From NCBI RefSeq assembly GCF_001612685.1, contig NZ_BDAY01000038.1:53193-117192 (forward strand): a DNA stretch of 64,000 nucleotides. The letters run 5' to 3'. The translations under genes were made by a program, and so were the position numbers. The stretch comes from Nocardia altamirensis NBRC 108246. GTDB lineage: Bacteria; Actinomycetota; Actinomycetes; Mycobacteriales; Mycobacteriaceae. Numbering within the stretch: the first letter of the stretch is position 1; the number at the start of each line of letters is the position of its first letter. Under the pieces are notes generated by a model, which saw nothing but the letters and a program-made list of their open reading frames with translations, was not told the origin of the DNA and did no database searches. Shown here one piece after another: positions 8,800 through 17,023 of the stretch.

Positions 8800-10407
8800 C
8801 TAGTCGTACAGGCCTTCGGCGCGCCAACTCGCGTCCTGGTAGACGAGCAGCAGCACCCGGACATCGGACGGCGCACCGGCCAGCTGCACCTGCGCGCGGG
8901 CGATGAAAGCGGTTGGTGCATCGTCTTTTTCGGCCGATTCCGGCGCCCACCAGCGTTCGTCCACCGGCCACGGCCCCGCCCACCCGGTCAGCTGCCACTG
9001 CCTGCTGCCCCAGTGCAGCCGGGCGGGGTCGGCGCTGAACATGGCGCGCTCGGTGACCAGGACCGGGGCGCCGTCGGCGGCTTCCAGGCGCACCGGCGGC
9101 CGGTTCACCAGGATCAGCGCGGGCGCAGGCTCGGGCAGTCGGCCCGGCCACGGCAGGGACGGGTCGGCGGCGGGGACGGGTTCGTCGCCGAGCGCGACCA
9201 TGGTGATGCGCTCGGCGGGACCGCGGCCCCCGCTGAGCACGCCGATCCGCACCGCTTCGCCGCCGAGCAGCCCCTGCACCCGGATCAGCGCGCGCCTCGC
9301 CCGCTCGTCCTCCTCACCGACACCGCCCCACAGCCCGAGCTGCAGCGCGCCGGCGGCCACCACTTCGACGGGCGCCAGCCGCAGCACGGTGATCGGTGCG
9401 GTCGGCCGGTCACGCCGGGTGAGCCACCCGTCCAACTGCCAGCGCACCCGGTCCGCCGTGCCCTCGGGGGTCAGCGGCTCGGCGCAGCGCCAGATGCGGG
9501 AAAGCTCCTCGCCCGCATCGGTTTCCGCGACGATCGACAATCGGGTGCAGGCCAGCCCGGCGGCCGAGAGCGCGCCGTGCAACTCGGTGGCGAGCAGGCG
9601 GCCCGCGAAGGCGGCGGCATCGACCCGCTCGATCGGCGGGTCACAGCGGTGAGTCACGGTGAGATCCTTGGGCGGCTGCCGCGCGGCGGGCGGGCGCTCG
9701 GGAAGCGCCCGCGCACAGCGGTGCGCGAGCACGGCGTCGGCGCCGAACCGCGAGGCGACCTCGACGGCGGACAGCGCGGCGAAATCACCGATCCGGCGTA
9801 AACCCAAGCGGTGCAACAGATCAACCAGGTCGGCGCGCTCCGGCGCGGCCAGGCTCGGCTCCACCGCGAGCTCCCGCACCGGCAGCGGCGCGAGAAACCG
9901 CGCACCAGCACCGGCAGGCACGATCGCGGCACGCCTGGCCGCGATCACCGCCGTGGACAACTCGTCGGCAATGCCGATCTGCGACTCGACTCCGGCCGCG
10001 GCCGCCGCGTCGACGAGCCGCTCCGCCGCCACCTCCTCGGAACCGAAAAACCGTGCGGCACCGCGCGCCCCGAGCACAAGCAGCCCGGGCCGCAGCACCT
10101 CGACCCCCGGCACCGTCGCGTCGACCACCGCGACCACCGGCTCGAACAACCGCGCGTCCCGATCCGGATCCGCCTGCGCGAGAAACACCTCAGGACACCG
10201 CGCCTGCGCCTCCCTTCGCTTCAACCCCCGCCGCACGCCATCGGCCCGCGCGATCGCCGAACAAGCGATCACCCGATTGGCGAACAACACCGCCACCGGC
10301 CGCGTCGCAGGCACCTGCGCCACCGCCGCCGCGGCCACCGCAGGCCAATCCGGACACCACAGCGCCAACACCCGTGCCGCACCTTTCGGCGCTCCAGGCC
10401 GAATCAC
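8800..10407 (-). CDS. imuB: Y-family polymerase-like mutasome protein ImuB
   Basis: ImuB is a catalytically inactive Y-family polymerase homologue that ties DnaE2 and ImuA' to the sliding clamp during SOS mutagenesis. The N-terminal palm/finger region is seen (VLALWCPDWPAV, VIACSAIARADGVRRG), then helix-hairpin-helix and little-finger regions, and a beta-clamp-type motif QLGLWG in the C-terminal third (the M. tuberculosis protein has QLPLWG). The usual metal-binding acidic residues of active Y-polymerases are not in place in the first block. The start is uncertain: GTG 10407 is the nearest upstream start to the conserved block (535 residues); GTG 10455 and GTG 10371 are alternatives and none has a strong ribosome site. 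It lies downstream of imuA' and probably shares its SOS promoter. Confidence 0.9.
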   Translation of the reverse strand: MIRPGAPKGAARVLALWCPDWPAVAAAAVAQVPATRPVAVLFANRVIACSAIARADGVRRGLKRREAQARCPEVFLAQADPDRDARLFEPVVAVVDATVPGVEVLRPGLLVLGARGAARFFGSEEVAAERLVDAAAAAGVESQIGIADELSTAVIAARRAAIVPAGAGARFLAPLPVRELAVEPSLAAPERADLVDLLHRLGLRRIGDFAALSAVEVASRFGADAVLAHRCARALPERPPAARQPPKDLTVTHRCDPPIERVDAAAFAGRLLATELHGALSAAGLACTRLSIVAETDAGEELSRIWRCAEPLTPEGTADRVRWQLDGWLTRRDRPTAPITVLRLAPVEVVAAGALQLGLWGGVGEEDERARRALIRVQGLLGGEAVRIGVLSGGRGPAERITMVALGDEPVPAADPSLPWPGRLPEPAPALILVNRPPVRLEAADGAPVLVTERAMFSADPARLHWGSRQWQLTGWAGPWPVDERWWAPESAEKDDAPTAFIARAQVQLAGAPSDVRVLLLVYQDASWRAEGLYD

Positions 10408-10525
10408 GATGCCCGGCTGGCCACCGCAGGTCCGCCCGATCCACCACAGCCGCACCTGTTGTCGGTGTGCGCAGTGGCTCGCCCGCAGACCCGGCCCACC
10501 GTCGTGCTCGGTCGGCGCTGGTCGT

Positions 10526-11284
10526 TCACGACGCGACCTCCCTGGTGGCGACGGTTTCGGCAGTGCGCGTGGAGGTTTCGCGGCGTACCCATTCCACGCG
10601 GCCCGCGTCCGTGCTCAGGTCGAGGCGGCCGCGCCGGGGTTGGCTTGCTTTGCCGCGCACTTCGACCTCTAGCCCGAGAGAGCGCAGCCTGCCGCGACCG
10701 TGTCCGAGACCCGCGTAGCCCGCGATGCGCGCGTCGAGCTGTACTGCGGCGCCGGGCCAGCGGCCGTCGGTGACCACGAGGGTGGCGCCCTTGTTGCGGG
10801 CGCGGGCGGCGATCACTCTGGTGCGTGCTGGTGCGACGGCGGTGCCGCCGAGACCGAGCACGACCAGGTCGAGGCCGTCGAGCAGCACGGCAGCCACCTC
10901 CACCGGGTCCGGGCCAGGATCGGCGATCACGGCCAGTCGTTCCAGCTGGGCGCCCATCTCCACCGCGGCGAGCAGACCGAGTCGCGGCACCCCGACCACG
11001 GCGGCGTGCCCACCGTCCGCCGTCACCGCGGCGACCAGTCCAGCGAGCAGCGACCTGGCCCCCGTGTAGGCAACGACAGACCCTTTGGCCAGGCCACCGC
11101 CGGGCAACAAGCTCGCGAGCGCGGGCGGCACCGCGAGCGACTCCCGGCGCAATGCGGTGTCGAGTGGCATCCGCTCGGCCGCCGCTTCGCCGCGACCGGG
11201 GATCGCCGCCATCCGTTTGCGCAGTTCAGCCAGTGTCGGCGGCGGCCGATCCTGCTCCTCCTGCGAGGTCGCGTCCGAACCCAT
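10526..11284 (-). CDS. imuA': Mutasome accessory protein ImuA'
   Basis: A 252-residue RecA/SulA-like accessory protein of the actinobacterial mutasome, orthologous by position and sequence style to Rv3395c. It has a degenerate RecA-like core: a LLPGGGLAKGSVVAYTGARS region where a Walker A would lie, a DGLDLVVLGLGG strand and TLVVTDGRWPGA near the C-terminal end. It binds DnaE2 and ImuB in mycobacteria. The start at ATG 11284 has AGGTGAGAGAG immediately upstream; an in-frame start at 11341 is weaker. The SOS box at 11380-11395 lies about 96 bp upstream. imuB follows on the same strand after a short gap, so the two form an operon. Confidence 0.88.
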   Translation of the reverse strand: MGSDATSQEEQDRPPPTLAELRKRMAAIPGRGEAAAERMPLDTALRRESLAVPPALASLLPGGGLAKGSVVAYTGARSLLAGLVAAVTADGGHAAVVGVPRLGLLAAVEMGAQLERLAVIADPGPDPVEVAAVLLDGLDLVVLGLGGTAVAPARTRVIAARARNKGATLVVTDGRWPGAAVQLDARIAGYAGLGHGRGRLRSLGLEVEVRGKASQPRRGRLDLSTDAGRVEWVRRETSTRTAETVATREVAS

Positions 11285-11592
11285 CTCTCTCACCTGCTTT
11301 CCACGATGGACCCGAGGCGATGCCTGCGGAACTGCCCTCATGGCGGAGAAGTCAGCACCGATTCAGCTATCGATTCGTATCGAATATACGTTCGAATACC
11401 TGCTCAGTAGAAACCGACCCCCGAGTTCCCGTCAAGAGCCCACCCCGCGCCCCACCATTTCGAAACGATGCCGTTGTAAATCGAGCGGCGCCTCGCCCGA
11501 TTCGTGTCCGCGCCCGCGAGCACGCACGGAGATACAGACGCGACCGGTCATGAATCAGGCCAGCTACCCCCGATTTCCGCTACCCTCGCACC
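11285..11592. other. Divergent intergenic region between imuA' and the protein kinase
   Basis: About 308 bp without a gene. It holds the SOS box at 11380-11395 and an A/T-richer stretch around it that should contain the imuA' promoter. Nothing else was recognised on the kinase side. Confidence 0.6.
11380..11395 (-). promoter_or_regulatory. LexA SOS box before imuA'-imuB
   Basis: TCGAATATACGTTCGA matches the actinobacterial LexA consensus TCGAAC-N4-GTTCGA at 11 of 12 defined positions. It is 96 bp upstream of the imuA' ATG, implying a leader or a promoter well upstream of the start. Confidence 0.85.
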
Positions 11593-12708
11593 GTGACCGA
11601 ACGCGCTCGTCCCATTGTCGGCCCCGACTATCTGGTTGCCGGCCGCTACCGCCTGCAGTCGAAGGCAGGTGGCGGTGGCATGGGCGCGGTCTGGCTCGCG
11701 CACGACCGGCTGCTCGACCGGGATGTCGCCATCAAACAGGTCATCTCGACGGCGGACCTCGATGAGGCGCAGGCCAACGAGATCCGCAGCCAGATCATGC
11801 ACGAGGGCCGGGTCGCGGCCAAGCTGTCGCACGAGCACGCGATCGCCGTGTACGACGTGGTGCTCGAGGCAGGCGAGCCATGGCTGGTGATGGAGCATCT
11901 GCCCTCGCGCAGCGTCGCCAAGGCACTCGCGCTCGTCGATACGCTGCCGCCGATCGAGGTGGCACAGATCGGCGCGCAGGTCGCCGACGCATTGGTTGCC
12001 GCGCACGCGGCAGGCATCGTGCACCGCGACATCAAACCGGGCAATATCCTTGTCGCCGACCGGGGTTCGATCGTCGGCATGGCCAAGCTCAGCGACTTCG
12101 GCATCTCCCGCGGCGCGGGCGACTACGACGACGAAGGCGTGATCGTCGGCACCCCGGCCTACTTACCGCCCGAGGTGGCGCGCGGCGCGACACCGACCAG
12201 GGCCAGCGACGTATTCTCGCTCGGCGCAACGTTGTACACCGCGATCGAGGGGCAACCGCCGTTCGGTCTCGACGAAGACAGCGATGTGCTGGTGCATCGC
12301 GCGGCCATGGCGCAGATCATTCCGCCGACCCGCAGCGGGATGCTCACCGAGGCACTGCTGCACATGATGGAACCCGCACCGCAGCGCAGGCCGACGATGG
12401 CCGAGGCCAGGGACGAAATCCTTACTGCGGCTTTCGGGCCTGGCACCGGACCCTACATTCTCGGCGCCCCGGTACGCACCGAAGACGGCACCATTCCGGC
12501 GTGGGCAGCCCGCAATTCGGCATCGGGCCTGCGCAGCCCGCACTCGACCCCGCTGCCACGCCCGCACCGCACCCAGCCCGGCGCCACCGCGGCCCCCGCA
12601 CCGCAGCGCACCAAGGCACCGCAGCCGAGCAACGCCCCCCTCGCCATCGCCGTCGGCCTGCTGATCGGCCTGATCATCATCATCGCGATCATCGTCGCAG
12701 TGATGTAG
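11593..12708 (+). CDS. Membrane-anchored Ser/Thr protein kinase
   Basis: A 371-residue eukaryotic-type (Hanks) kinase. The glycine loop is AGGGGMGAVW, the ATP-binding Lys is in VAIKQV, the catalytic loop is HRDIKPGN, the metal motif is SDFG and the activation segment ends in GTPAYLPPE. A Pro/Arg-rich linker (about 290-350) leads to one C-terminal transmembrane helix with almost no extracellular tail, so there is no PASTA or other sensor domain. This places the kinase domain in the cytosol. The start is GTG 11593, without a clear ribosome site, so leaderless expression is possible. It ends 7 bp from the convergent response-regulator gene. Substrates are unknown; FHA proteins at the right end of the window are candidates only by family knowledge. 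Confidence 0.92.
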   Translation: MTERARPIVGPDYLVAGRYRLQSKAGGGGMGAVWLAHDRLLDRDVAIKQVISTADLDEAQANEIRSQIMHEGRVAAKLSHEHAIAVYDVVLEAGEPWLVMEHLPSRSVAKALALVDTLPPIEVAQIGAQVADALVAAHAAGIVHRDIKPGNILVADRGSIVGMAKLSDFGISRGAGDYDDEGVIVGTPAYLPPEVARGATPTRASDVFSLGATLYTAIEGQPPFGLDEDSDVLVHRAAMAQIIPPTRSGMLTEALLHMMEPAPQRRPTMAEARDEILTAAFGPGTGPYILGAPVRTEDGTIPAWAARNSASGLRSPHSTPLPRPHRTQPGATAAPAPQRTKAPQPSNAPLAIAVGLLIGLIIIIAIIVAVM

Positions 12709-12715
12709 AACCCAC

Positions 12716-13351
12716 TCAATCAATGCGACGGCGGTGGGCCCAACGGGTCAACGCGTTGCGGTTGGACTGCTGGGTTTTGCGAAGCACGTTGGAGGCGTGC
12801 GTTTCCACCGTCTTCACCGAGATGAAAAGCGATTCGGCGATCTCCCGATAGGTGTAGCCGCGAGCGAGCAAGCGCAGCACCTCGAGTTCGCGTGGCGTCA
12901 GCGAATCCAGTTCGGGATCGAGCGGCGGCTCCGGCACCGGCGACTTGCCGGTGAACGAGTCGAGCACGAAACCAGCGAGCCGAGGACTGAACACCGCGTC
13001 GCCACCCGATACCCGCCGGATGCCGTCGGCCAGCTCGGAACCCGAAATCGTCTTGGTCACATAGCCTCTGGCACCGGCCCTGATCACCGCGATCACATCC
13101 TCAGCGGCATCGGACACGCTCAACGCCAAACACACCGGCCCGCTGTCGATGCCTGCCAGCACCGCGACCCCACCGCCGTCCGGCATGTGCACGTCGAGCA
13201 GCACCACATCCGGTTTCGCCGCATTGATCCCGGCGATCGCCTCGCCGACACCCCCGGCCTCACCAACCACCTCCATGTCGGTCTCCCGACTCAACTCCGC
13301 CCGCACACCCGACCGGAACACTGCGTGATCGTCCACCAGAAAGACCCGCAC
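12716..13351 (-). CDS. LuxR/NarL-type response regulator (LiaR-like)
   Basis: A 211-residue two-component response regulator. The receiver domain has the acidic pair DDH near residues 7-9, the phospho-acceptor Asp in LLDVHMPDGG, and the conserved Lys in YVTKTISG. A LuxR-type helix-turn-helix ends the protein (LTPRELEVLRLLARGYTYRE, SVKTVETHASNVLRK). The start is GTG 13351 with GGGGGAG just before it, and homology begins directly there (VRVFLVDDHAVF); the longer open frame upstream is not homologous. The histidine kinase gene lies 163 bp upstream on the same strand, and a 39-bp repeat copy sits in that gap. It is the likely partner of that kinase. Confidence 0.93.
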   Translation of the reverse strand: MRVFLVDDHAVFRSGVRAELSRETDMEVVGEAGGVGEAIAGINAAKPDVVLLDVHMPDGGGVAVLAGIDSGPVCLALSVSDAAEDVIAVIRAGARGYVTKTISGSELADGIRRVSGGDAVFSPRLAGFVLDSFTGKSPVPEPPLDPELDSLTPRELEVLRLLARGYTYREIAESLFISVKTVETHASNVLRKTQQSNRNALTRWAHRRRID

Positions 13352-13445
13352 GCTCCCCCGCCTCTCCGCGTTTTCTGCCGGCCGTAAGAGCCGCACTGGT
13401 TTGTCACCGGGCCGACGGCCAGGCACTGCGTCCGGTTCTGGACGT

Positions 13446-13484
13446 ACCCGACGAGTTACCCATGTGCTCACGAGACCAGTAGTC
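13446..13484 (-). repeat. 39-bp dispersed intergenic repeat, copy A
   Basis: One of three copies in this window (others at 28420-28458 and 39932-39970), sharing GAGTTACCCAT on the plus strand and CAGTnGTC at the end, with no length change. Copies A and B agree at 32 of 39 positions. Read on the minus strand it includes ATGGGTAACTC at 13463 downwards, opening a 19-codon frame. It lies 95 bp upstream of the response-regulator start. Confidence 0.7.
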
Positions 13485-13514
13485 ACGGTGGCATAACTCC
13501 GAGCCTCCGCCACA

Positions 13515-14876
13515 TTACGGCACACGCGAACCTTCCGGTACCTCAACGGAAACCGCCTCAGAATCCATCTCACGCTCACCGGAATCCGTGCGCGGCATGA
13601 TGATTCGCACCTCGGTGCCGCGACCGGGGGTGGACATGATCTCCACCTGCCCGCCGCGCCGCTCGATCCGGCCGCGAATGGATTTCGCCAGCCCCTGCCG
13701 GTCCTGCGGCAGCACGGCACTCGTATCGAAACCGGCGCCACGATCGCGCACGAAGATGCTCACCTGATGCGGTTCGGTCTCGGCGAACAGGTCGATCTCC
13801 GGGACACCGGCATGCTTGGCGGCGTTGACCAGCGCCTCCCGGCTGGCGCCGAGCAGCGCGGTGAAATGCTCCTTCGGCAAACCCGAACCGGTCTCGCCGA
13901 TGTCCATCGTCACGTCGCCGACCGTCACCGGCGTCACCTTCACCCCGTGCTGATCCTCGACTTCGCCTGCGATGGTGCGCAGCGCGGCGGCCAGGCTCGA
14001 CTGCGCGGGACCGGAATCCTCGAACAACCACTTGCGTAGTTCCCGCTCCTGGCTGCGGGCCAGCCGCAGCACCTCCTGCGGGTCGTCGGCCTGACGCTGG
14101 ATGAGAGCCAGCGTCTGCAGCACCGAATCATGCAGGTGTGACGCGATTTCCTCGCGTTCCTCGTTGCGGATGCGGGCCGAGCGCTCGGCGTTCAGCGCCC
14201 GCATCATGCGCAGCCACAACGGCACCGTGAGCAGTCCGGCGCCGATCAGCGAGACCGCCACCGCGAGCAGCGCCGACCCGAGCGAGCTCAGGTCGATCCT
14301 GGCCAGCACCACCACACCGAGCCCGGCCACGATCAGCGTGCCGCCGGCGACGACCCGCGCCCACGTCACCACCGAGGGGCGCGCAGGCAGGCCGAGCAGC
14401 GAGCGTGGTCCGTCGGCGTCGTACTCCCGCCACACCAGCGCCGCGCCGATGGCCACCACGATGATCGGGGCGATGACACTCGCCGCGGTCCCGCTGACCA
14501 TCCAGGACACCGCGACGGCGAGCCCGATCCCGAGCAGGGCGAGCCCGATCGCCTGGCGTCGCTCCGCCGCGGGCGCCTTCGCCACATCGGCGCCGCCCGA
14601 GGTGAAGATCCACAGCAGGCCGTACGCGACGATGCCTGCGCCGAACGCGGAAAGCAGTACGAAGGCGATCCGCACCTTGAACACGTCGATGCCGAGGTGA
14701 TCGGCGAGACCGCCCGCGACGCCGCCGATGATCCGGCCGCCCGAGCGGCGCAACATCCGCGCGGGTGGCGGCCGCCCCGGATCGAACACCGGAGCCGGGC
14801 CGAAGCCGCGGGTGGCCTCGAATCCGCGCGCAGCGTCGAACCCCCTGGCGTCGAACGAGGGCGCAGACGGGTACAT
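13515..14876 (-). CDS. PspC-fused sensor histidine kinase (LiaS-like)
   Basis: A 453-residue membrane sensor kinase. After a Phe/Arg-rich N-terminus, residues about 40-95 form a PspC domain (RSGGRIIGGVAGGLADHLGI followed by a membrane helix). Several further transmembrane segments run to about residue 220. The dimerisation/phospho-acceptor motif is of the HisKA_3 type, with the His in ASHLHDSVLQTLAL. The ATPase domain has an N-box (REALVNAAKHAG) and a G-box (DRGAGFD). The start at ATG 14876 is preceded directly by GAGTG; the codon before it is an in-frame GTG. The regulator gene lies downstream on the same strand, and the PspC/LiaF-like gene is divergent, suggesting one envelope-stress circuit. 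Confidence 0.93.
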   Translation of the reverse strand: MYPSAPSFDARGFDAARGFEATRGFGPAPVFDPGRPPPARMLRRSGGRIIGGVAGGLADHLGIDVFKVRIAFVLLSAFGAGIVAYGLLWIFTSGGADVAKAPAAERRQAIGLALLGIGLAVAVSWMVSGTAASVIAPIIVVAIGAALVWREYDADGPRSLLGLPARPSVVTWARVVAGGTLIVAGLGVVVLARIDLSSLGSALLAVAVSLIGAGLLTVPLWLRMMRALNAERSARIRNEEREEIASHLHDSVLQTLALIQRQADDPQEVLRLARSQERELRKWLFEDSGPAQSSLAAALRTIAGEVEDQHGVKVTPVTVGDVTMDIGETGSGLPKEHFTALLGASREALVNAAKHAGVPEIDLFAETEPHQVSIFVRDRGAGFDTSAVLPQDRQGLAKSIRGRIERRGGQVEIMSTPGRGTEVRIIMPRTDSGEREMDSEAVSVEVPEGSRVP

Positions 14877-15045
14877 CACTCGATAGTGGCATGATCCGAC
14901 GACAGCTAGCTATCAGGAATCACCCTGATCTCTGTCTGCCATGGCCTTGCCCGCTGTCCACCATCGCACTGACCGGGTGGTCCAAACGGATCAGGTTATT
15001 TTTCAGGGTTCCCCCCGATGTGCGGATGTGCTGGTCAGGCACAGT

Positions 15046-16758
15046 ATGAGAACCATGACGAAAACGAGCTTCGGGGATCAGCTCCAGCAGATGTGGCGCA
15101 CGCGTCCGGTGCGGTTGCCTCGGCAGGGGCCGGTTGCCGGCGTCGCTGCCGGGTTCGCCCAGCGCTACCACGTCGACCCGGTATTGGTGCGGGTGGCGTT
15201 CGTAGTGTCGGCGATTTTCGGTGGCGCCGGGATCGTCCTTTATCTGCTGGCGTGGCTGTTGTGCAGCGAGGCAGGGGACCAAGCGTCCGCCGCCGAGTCG
15301 TTGGTAGGTAAGGGACACAGCTCGCAGTCGCAGACCAAAACGATCGTGTTGATCGTCGCGCTCGCCATCGCGGTGAGCACGATGGGTCCGATCGGGGTCG
15401 GCCTCGGCGGCTCCAGCGTGATCAGCATGGCCTTGATGCTGGCGGGCTGGTGGATGCTGCACCTGCGCCATCCGGAACCGCCGCCGGGCACCACCAGCGA
15501 ATTCAGCGAATTCACCATGGACGGCGGCGGGCTCATGGCGACCGGCTACCCTGGCGCGGTCTTCCCGCAGGGTATGCAGCGGACCGCCGCGTACGAGCCA
15601 CCGACCACCGTGTACACCCCGTACACGAAACTGCCTGACACCTATGTCCCGGAAGCACCTGTCCCGTCGAGCGACGCCGAAACCGCTGTGCTCCGCCAGG
15701 ATTCGATGCAGAGTGGCGACGCGGACACCGTTTTGCTGCGCAAGGATCCGACCGAGGCCGAAAGGGCCGACGCACCAGGTGAATCCGACACCGGGTTGCT
15801 CAGCAAGGGCACCACCGAGGTGCACCACAGCACACCTCCGTCCGGTCCGACGACCTCCGGCGGCACCGCGCAGACCCAGAGCTCTTCCGGCAGTACAGCA
15901 TCGGCCGACCTGTCCGGTGCCACCGTGTCGGGTGATCGCCCCTCCGGCGGCGCGACCGCATCGGTCGACGCCTCGCCTGGCCGCACTGACACTCCGTCGC
16001 TGAGCAAGTCCGGCCCTGACCGCCAATCCCTTTCCGGCACAGGACCATCTGCAGCACTGGCGCAGCCTGCTCCGACCTCCCTCGGCCGCACCACCCCGCC
16101 GTCCTGGGATCCGCTCGGCGTCGCCCCGCTCGCCTGGGACCTGCCCGAACCCACCCCGGTCCGCACCATCGTCGCGCCGCCACCCAAACGCCAACGCTCC
16201 CGGCTGACCCCGGTGATCATCGGCCTCGCCATCCTCGCCGCCGCAGGCGCGGGTGCGGCAGCCGCCTCGGGTGTCGACTGGATGACGCCGGGCCGGGTCG
16301 CTGCGGTGGCGTTGGCGGTGATCGGCCTCGGCCTGGTGTTCGGCGCGTTCCTGCGCCGCGGCTACGGGCTGCTGGTGCTGACCGCCCCGCTGGCCGGATT
16401 CGTGCTGCTGGCCACCGCGATCGGCCCGATCGACATCGACCGAGGCGCGATGGGCGACCACACCTGGGTGCCGACCACGCTCACCGACCTCGACCCGCAG
16501 TACCGGGTGAACATGGGCTCGGGCACGCTCGACCTGCGCCAGCTGAACCTGACCGAGAATCGTTCCGTCGATATCGACATCAGGATGGGTGACTTCCAGC
16601 TGATGCTGCCCCAGGCCATGACGGTGCACACCACATGCACGGTGAACATGGGCGACGGGTGCGTCAGCGGCACCACCGGCCCGAACACGCCGGGCACCCC
16701 CGTGCTCAACCTGGATATCGACGTCCGTGCAGGCAACGTGGCGGTGCACCGTGGCTGA
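15046..16758 (+). CDS. PspC-domain membrane protein with LiaF-like C-terminus
   Basis: A 570-residue membrane protein. Residues about 10-85 form a PspC domain (GPVAGVAAGFAQRYHVDPVL plus a membrane helix), followed by a second membrane segment, a long Ser/Thr/Pro/Gly-rich linker, and three more membrane helices near 390-460. The linker carries three imperfect copies of a short block (TAVLRQDS, TVLLRKDP, TGLLSKGT). The C-terminal ~100 residues (VNMGSGTLDLRQLNL, VDIDIRMGDFQLMLP) look like the beta-helical C-terminal domain of LiaF-type negative regulators. The start is placed at ATG 15046; ATG 15055 is equally possible. It is divergent from the histidine kinase gene and overlaps the next gene by 8 bp, implying translational coupling. 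Confidence 0.85.
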   Translation: MRTMTKTSFGDQLQQMWRTRPVRLPRQGPVAGVAAGFAQRYHVDPVLVRVAFVVSAIFGGAGIVLYLLAWLLCSEAGDQASAAESLVGKGHSSQSQTKTIVLIVALAIAVSTMGPIGVGLGGSSVISMALMLAGWWMLHLRHPEPPPGTTSEFSEFTMDGGGLMATGYPGAVFPQGMQRTAAYEPPTTVYTPYTKLPDTYVPEAPVPSSDAETAVLRQDSMQSGDADTVLLRKDPTEAERADAPGESDTGLLSKGTTEVHHSTPPSGPTTSGGTAQTQSSSGSTASADLSGATVSGDRPSGGATASVDASPGRTDTPSLSKSGPDRQSLSGTGPSAALAQPAPTSLGRTTPPSWDPLGVAPLAWDLPEPTPVRTIVAPPPKRQRSRLTPVIIGLAILAAAGAGAAAASGVDWMTPGRVAAVALAVIGLGLVFGAFLRRGYGLLVLTAPLAGFVLLATAIGPIDIDRGAMGDHTWVPTTLTDLDPQYRVNMGSGTLDLRQLNLTENRSVDIDIRMGDFQLMLPQAMTVHTTCTVNMGDGCVSGTTGPNTPGTPVLNLDIDVRAGNVAVHRG

Positions 16759-16963
16759 CAAGTCCTACAACGAAGCGACCGACTCGAAGCGCGGTCCGTC
16801 CCTCTCGCTACTCATCATCGGCCTGCTCGCCCTCGGCGTGAGCGCATGGGCCTTCGTCCCGGAGCACTGGCCGGGCAGCTCGGTCCCGGTCGGCTGGATC
16901 GCCGTACTCGGCGCCATCCTCATCGGCATCCTGCTCGTGGTGTCGCCACGTAAACGCCGTTGA
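16751..16963 (+). CDS. Small two-helix membrane protein
   Basis: A 70-residue protein with two predicted transmembrane helices (LSLLIIGLLALGVSAWAF and IAVLGAILIGILLVV) and a basic C-terminus (RKRR). The GTG start at 16751 overlaps the end of the PspC/LiaF-like gene by 8 bp, so it is probably translated with it. No enzyme motif is present. It may be a membrane partner of the envelope-stress system; that is inferred from position. A bidirectional terminator follows. Confidence 0.75.
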   Translation: MADKSYNEATDSKRGPSLSLLIIGLLALGVSAWAFVPEHWPGSSVPVGWIAVLGAILIGILLVVSPRKRR

Positions 16964-16974
16964 TCGACCGCACA

Positions 16975-17005
16975 AAAATGGCCCGTCTGCACGACGGGCC
17001 ATTTT
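16975..17005. terminator. Bidirectional intrinsic terminator
   Basis: Perfect 13-bp stem AAAATGGCCCGTC / GACGGGCCATTTT with loop TGCAC, A-rich on one side and T-rich on the other. It separates the convergent envelope-stress operon and guaA. Confidence 0.9.
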
Positions 17006-17023
17006 GTTGCGTCAGTTAGGGAT

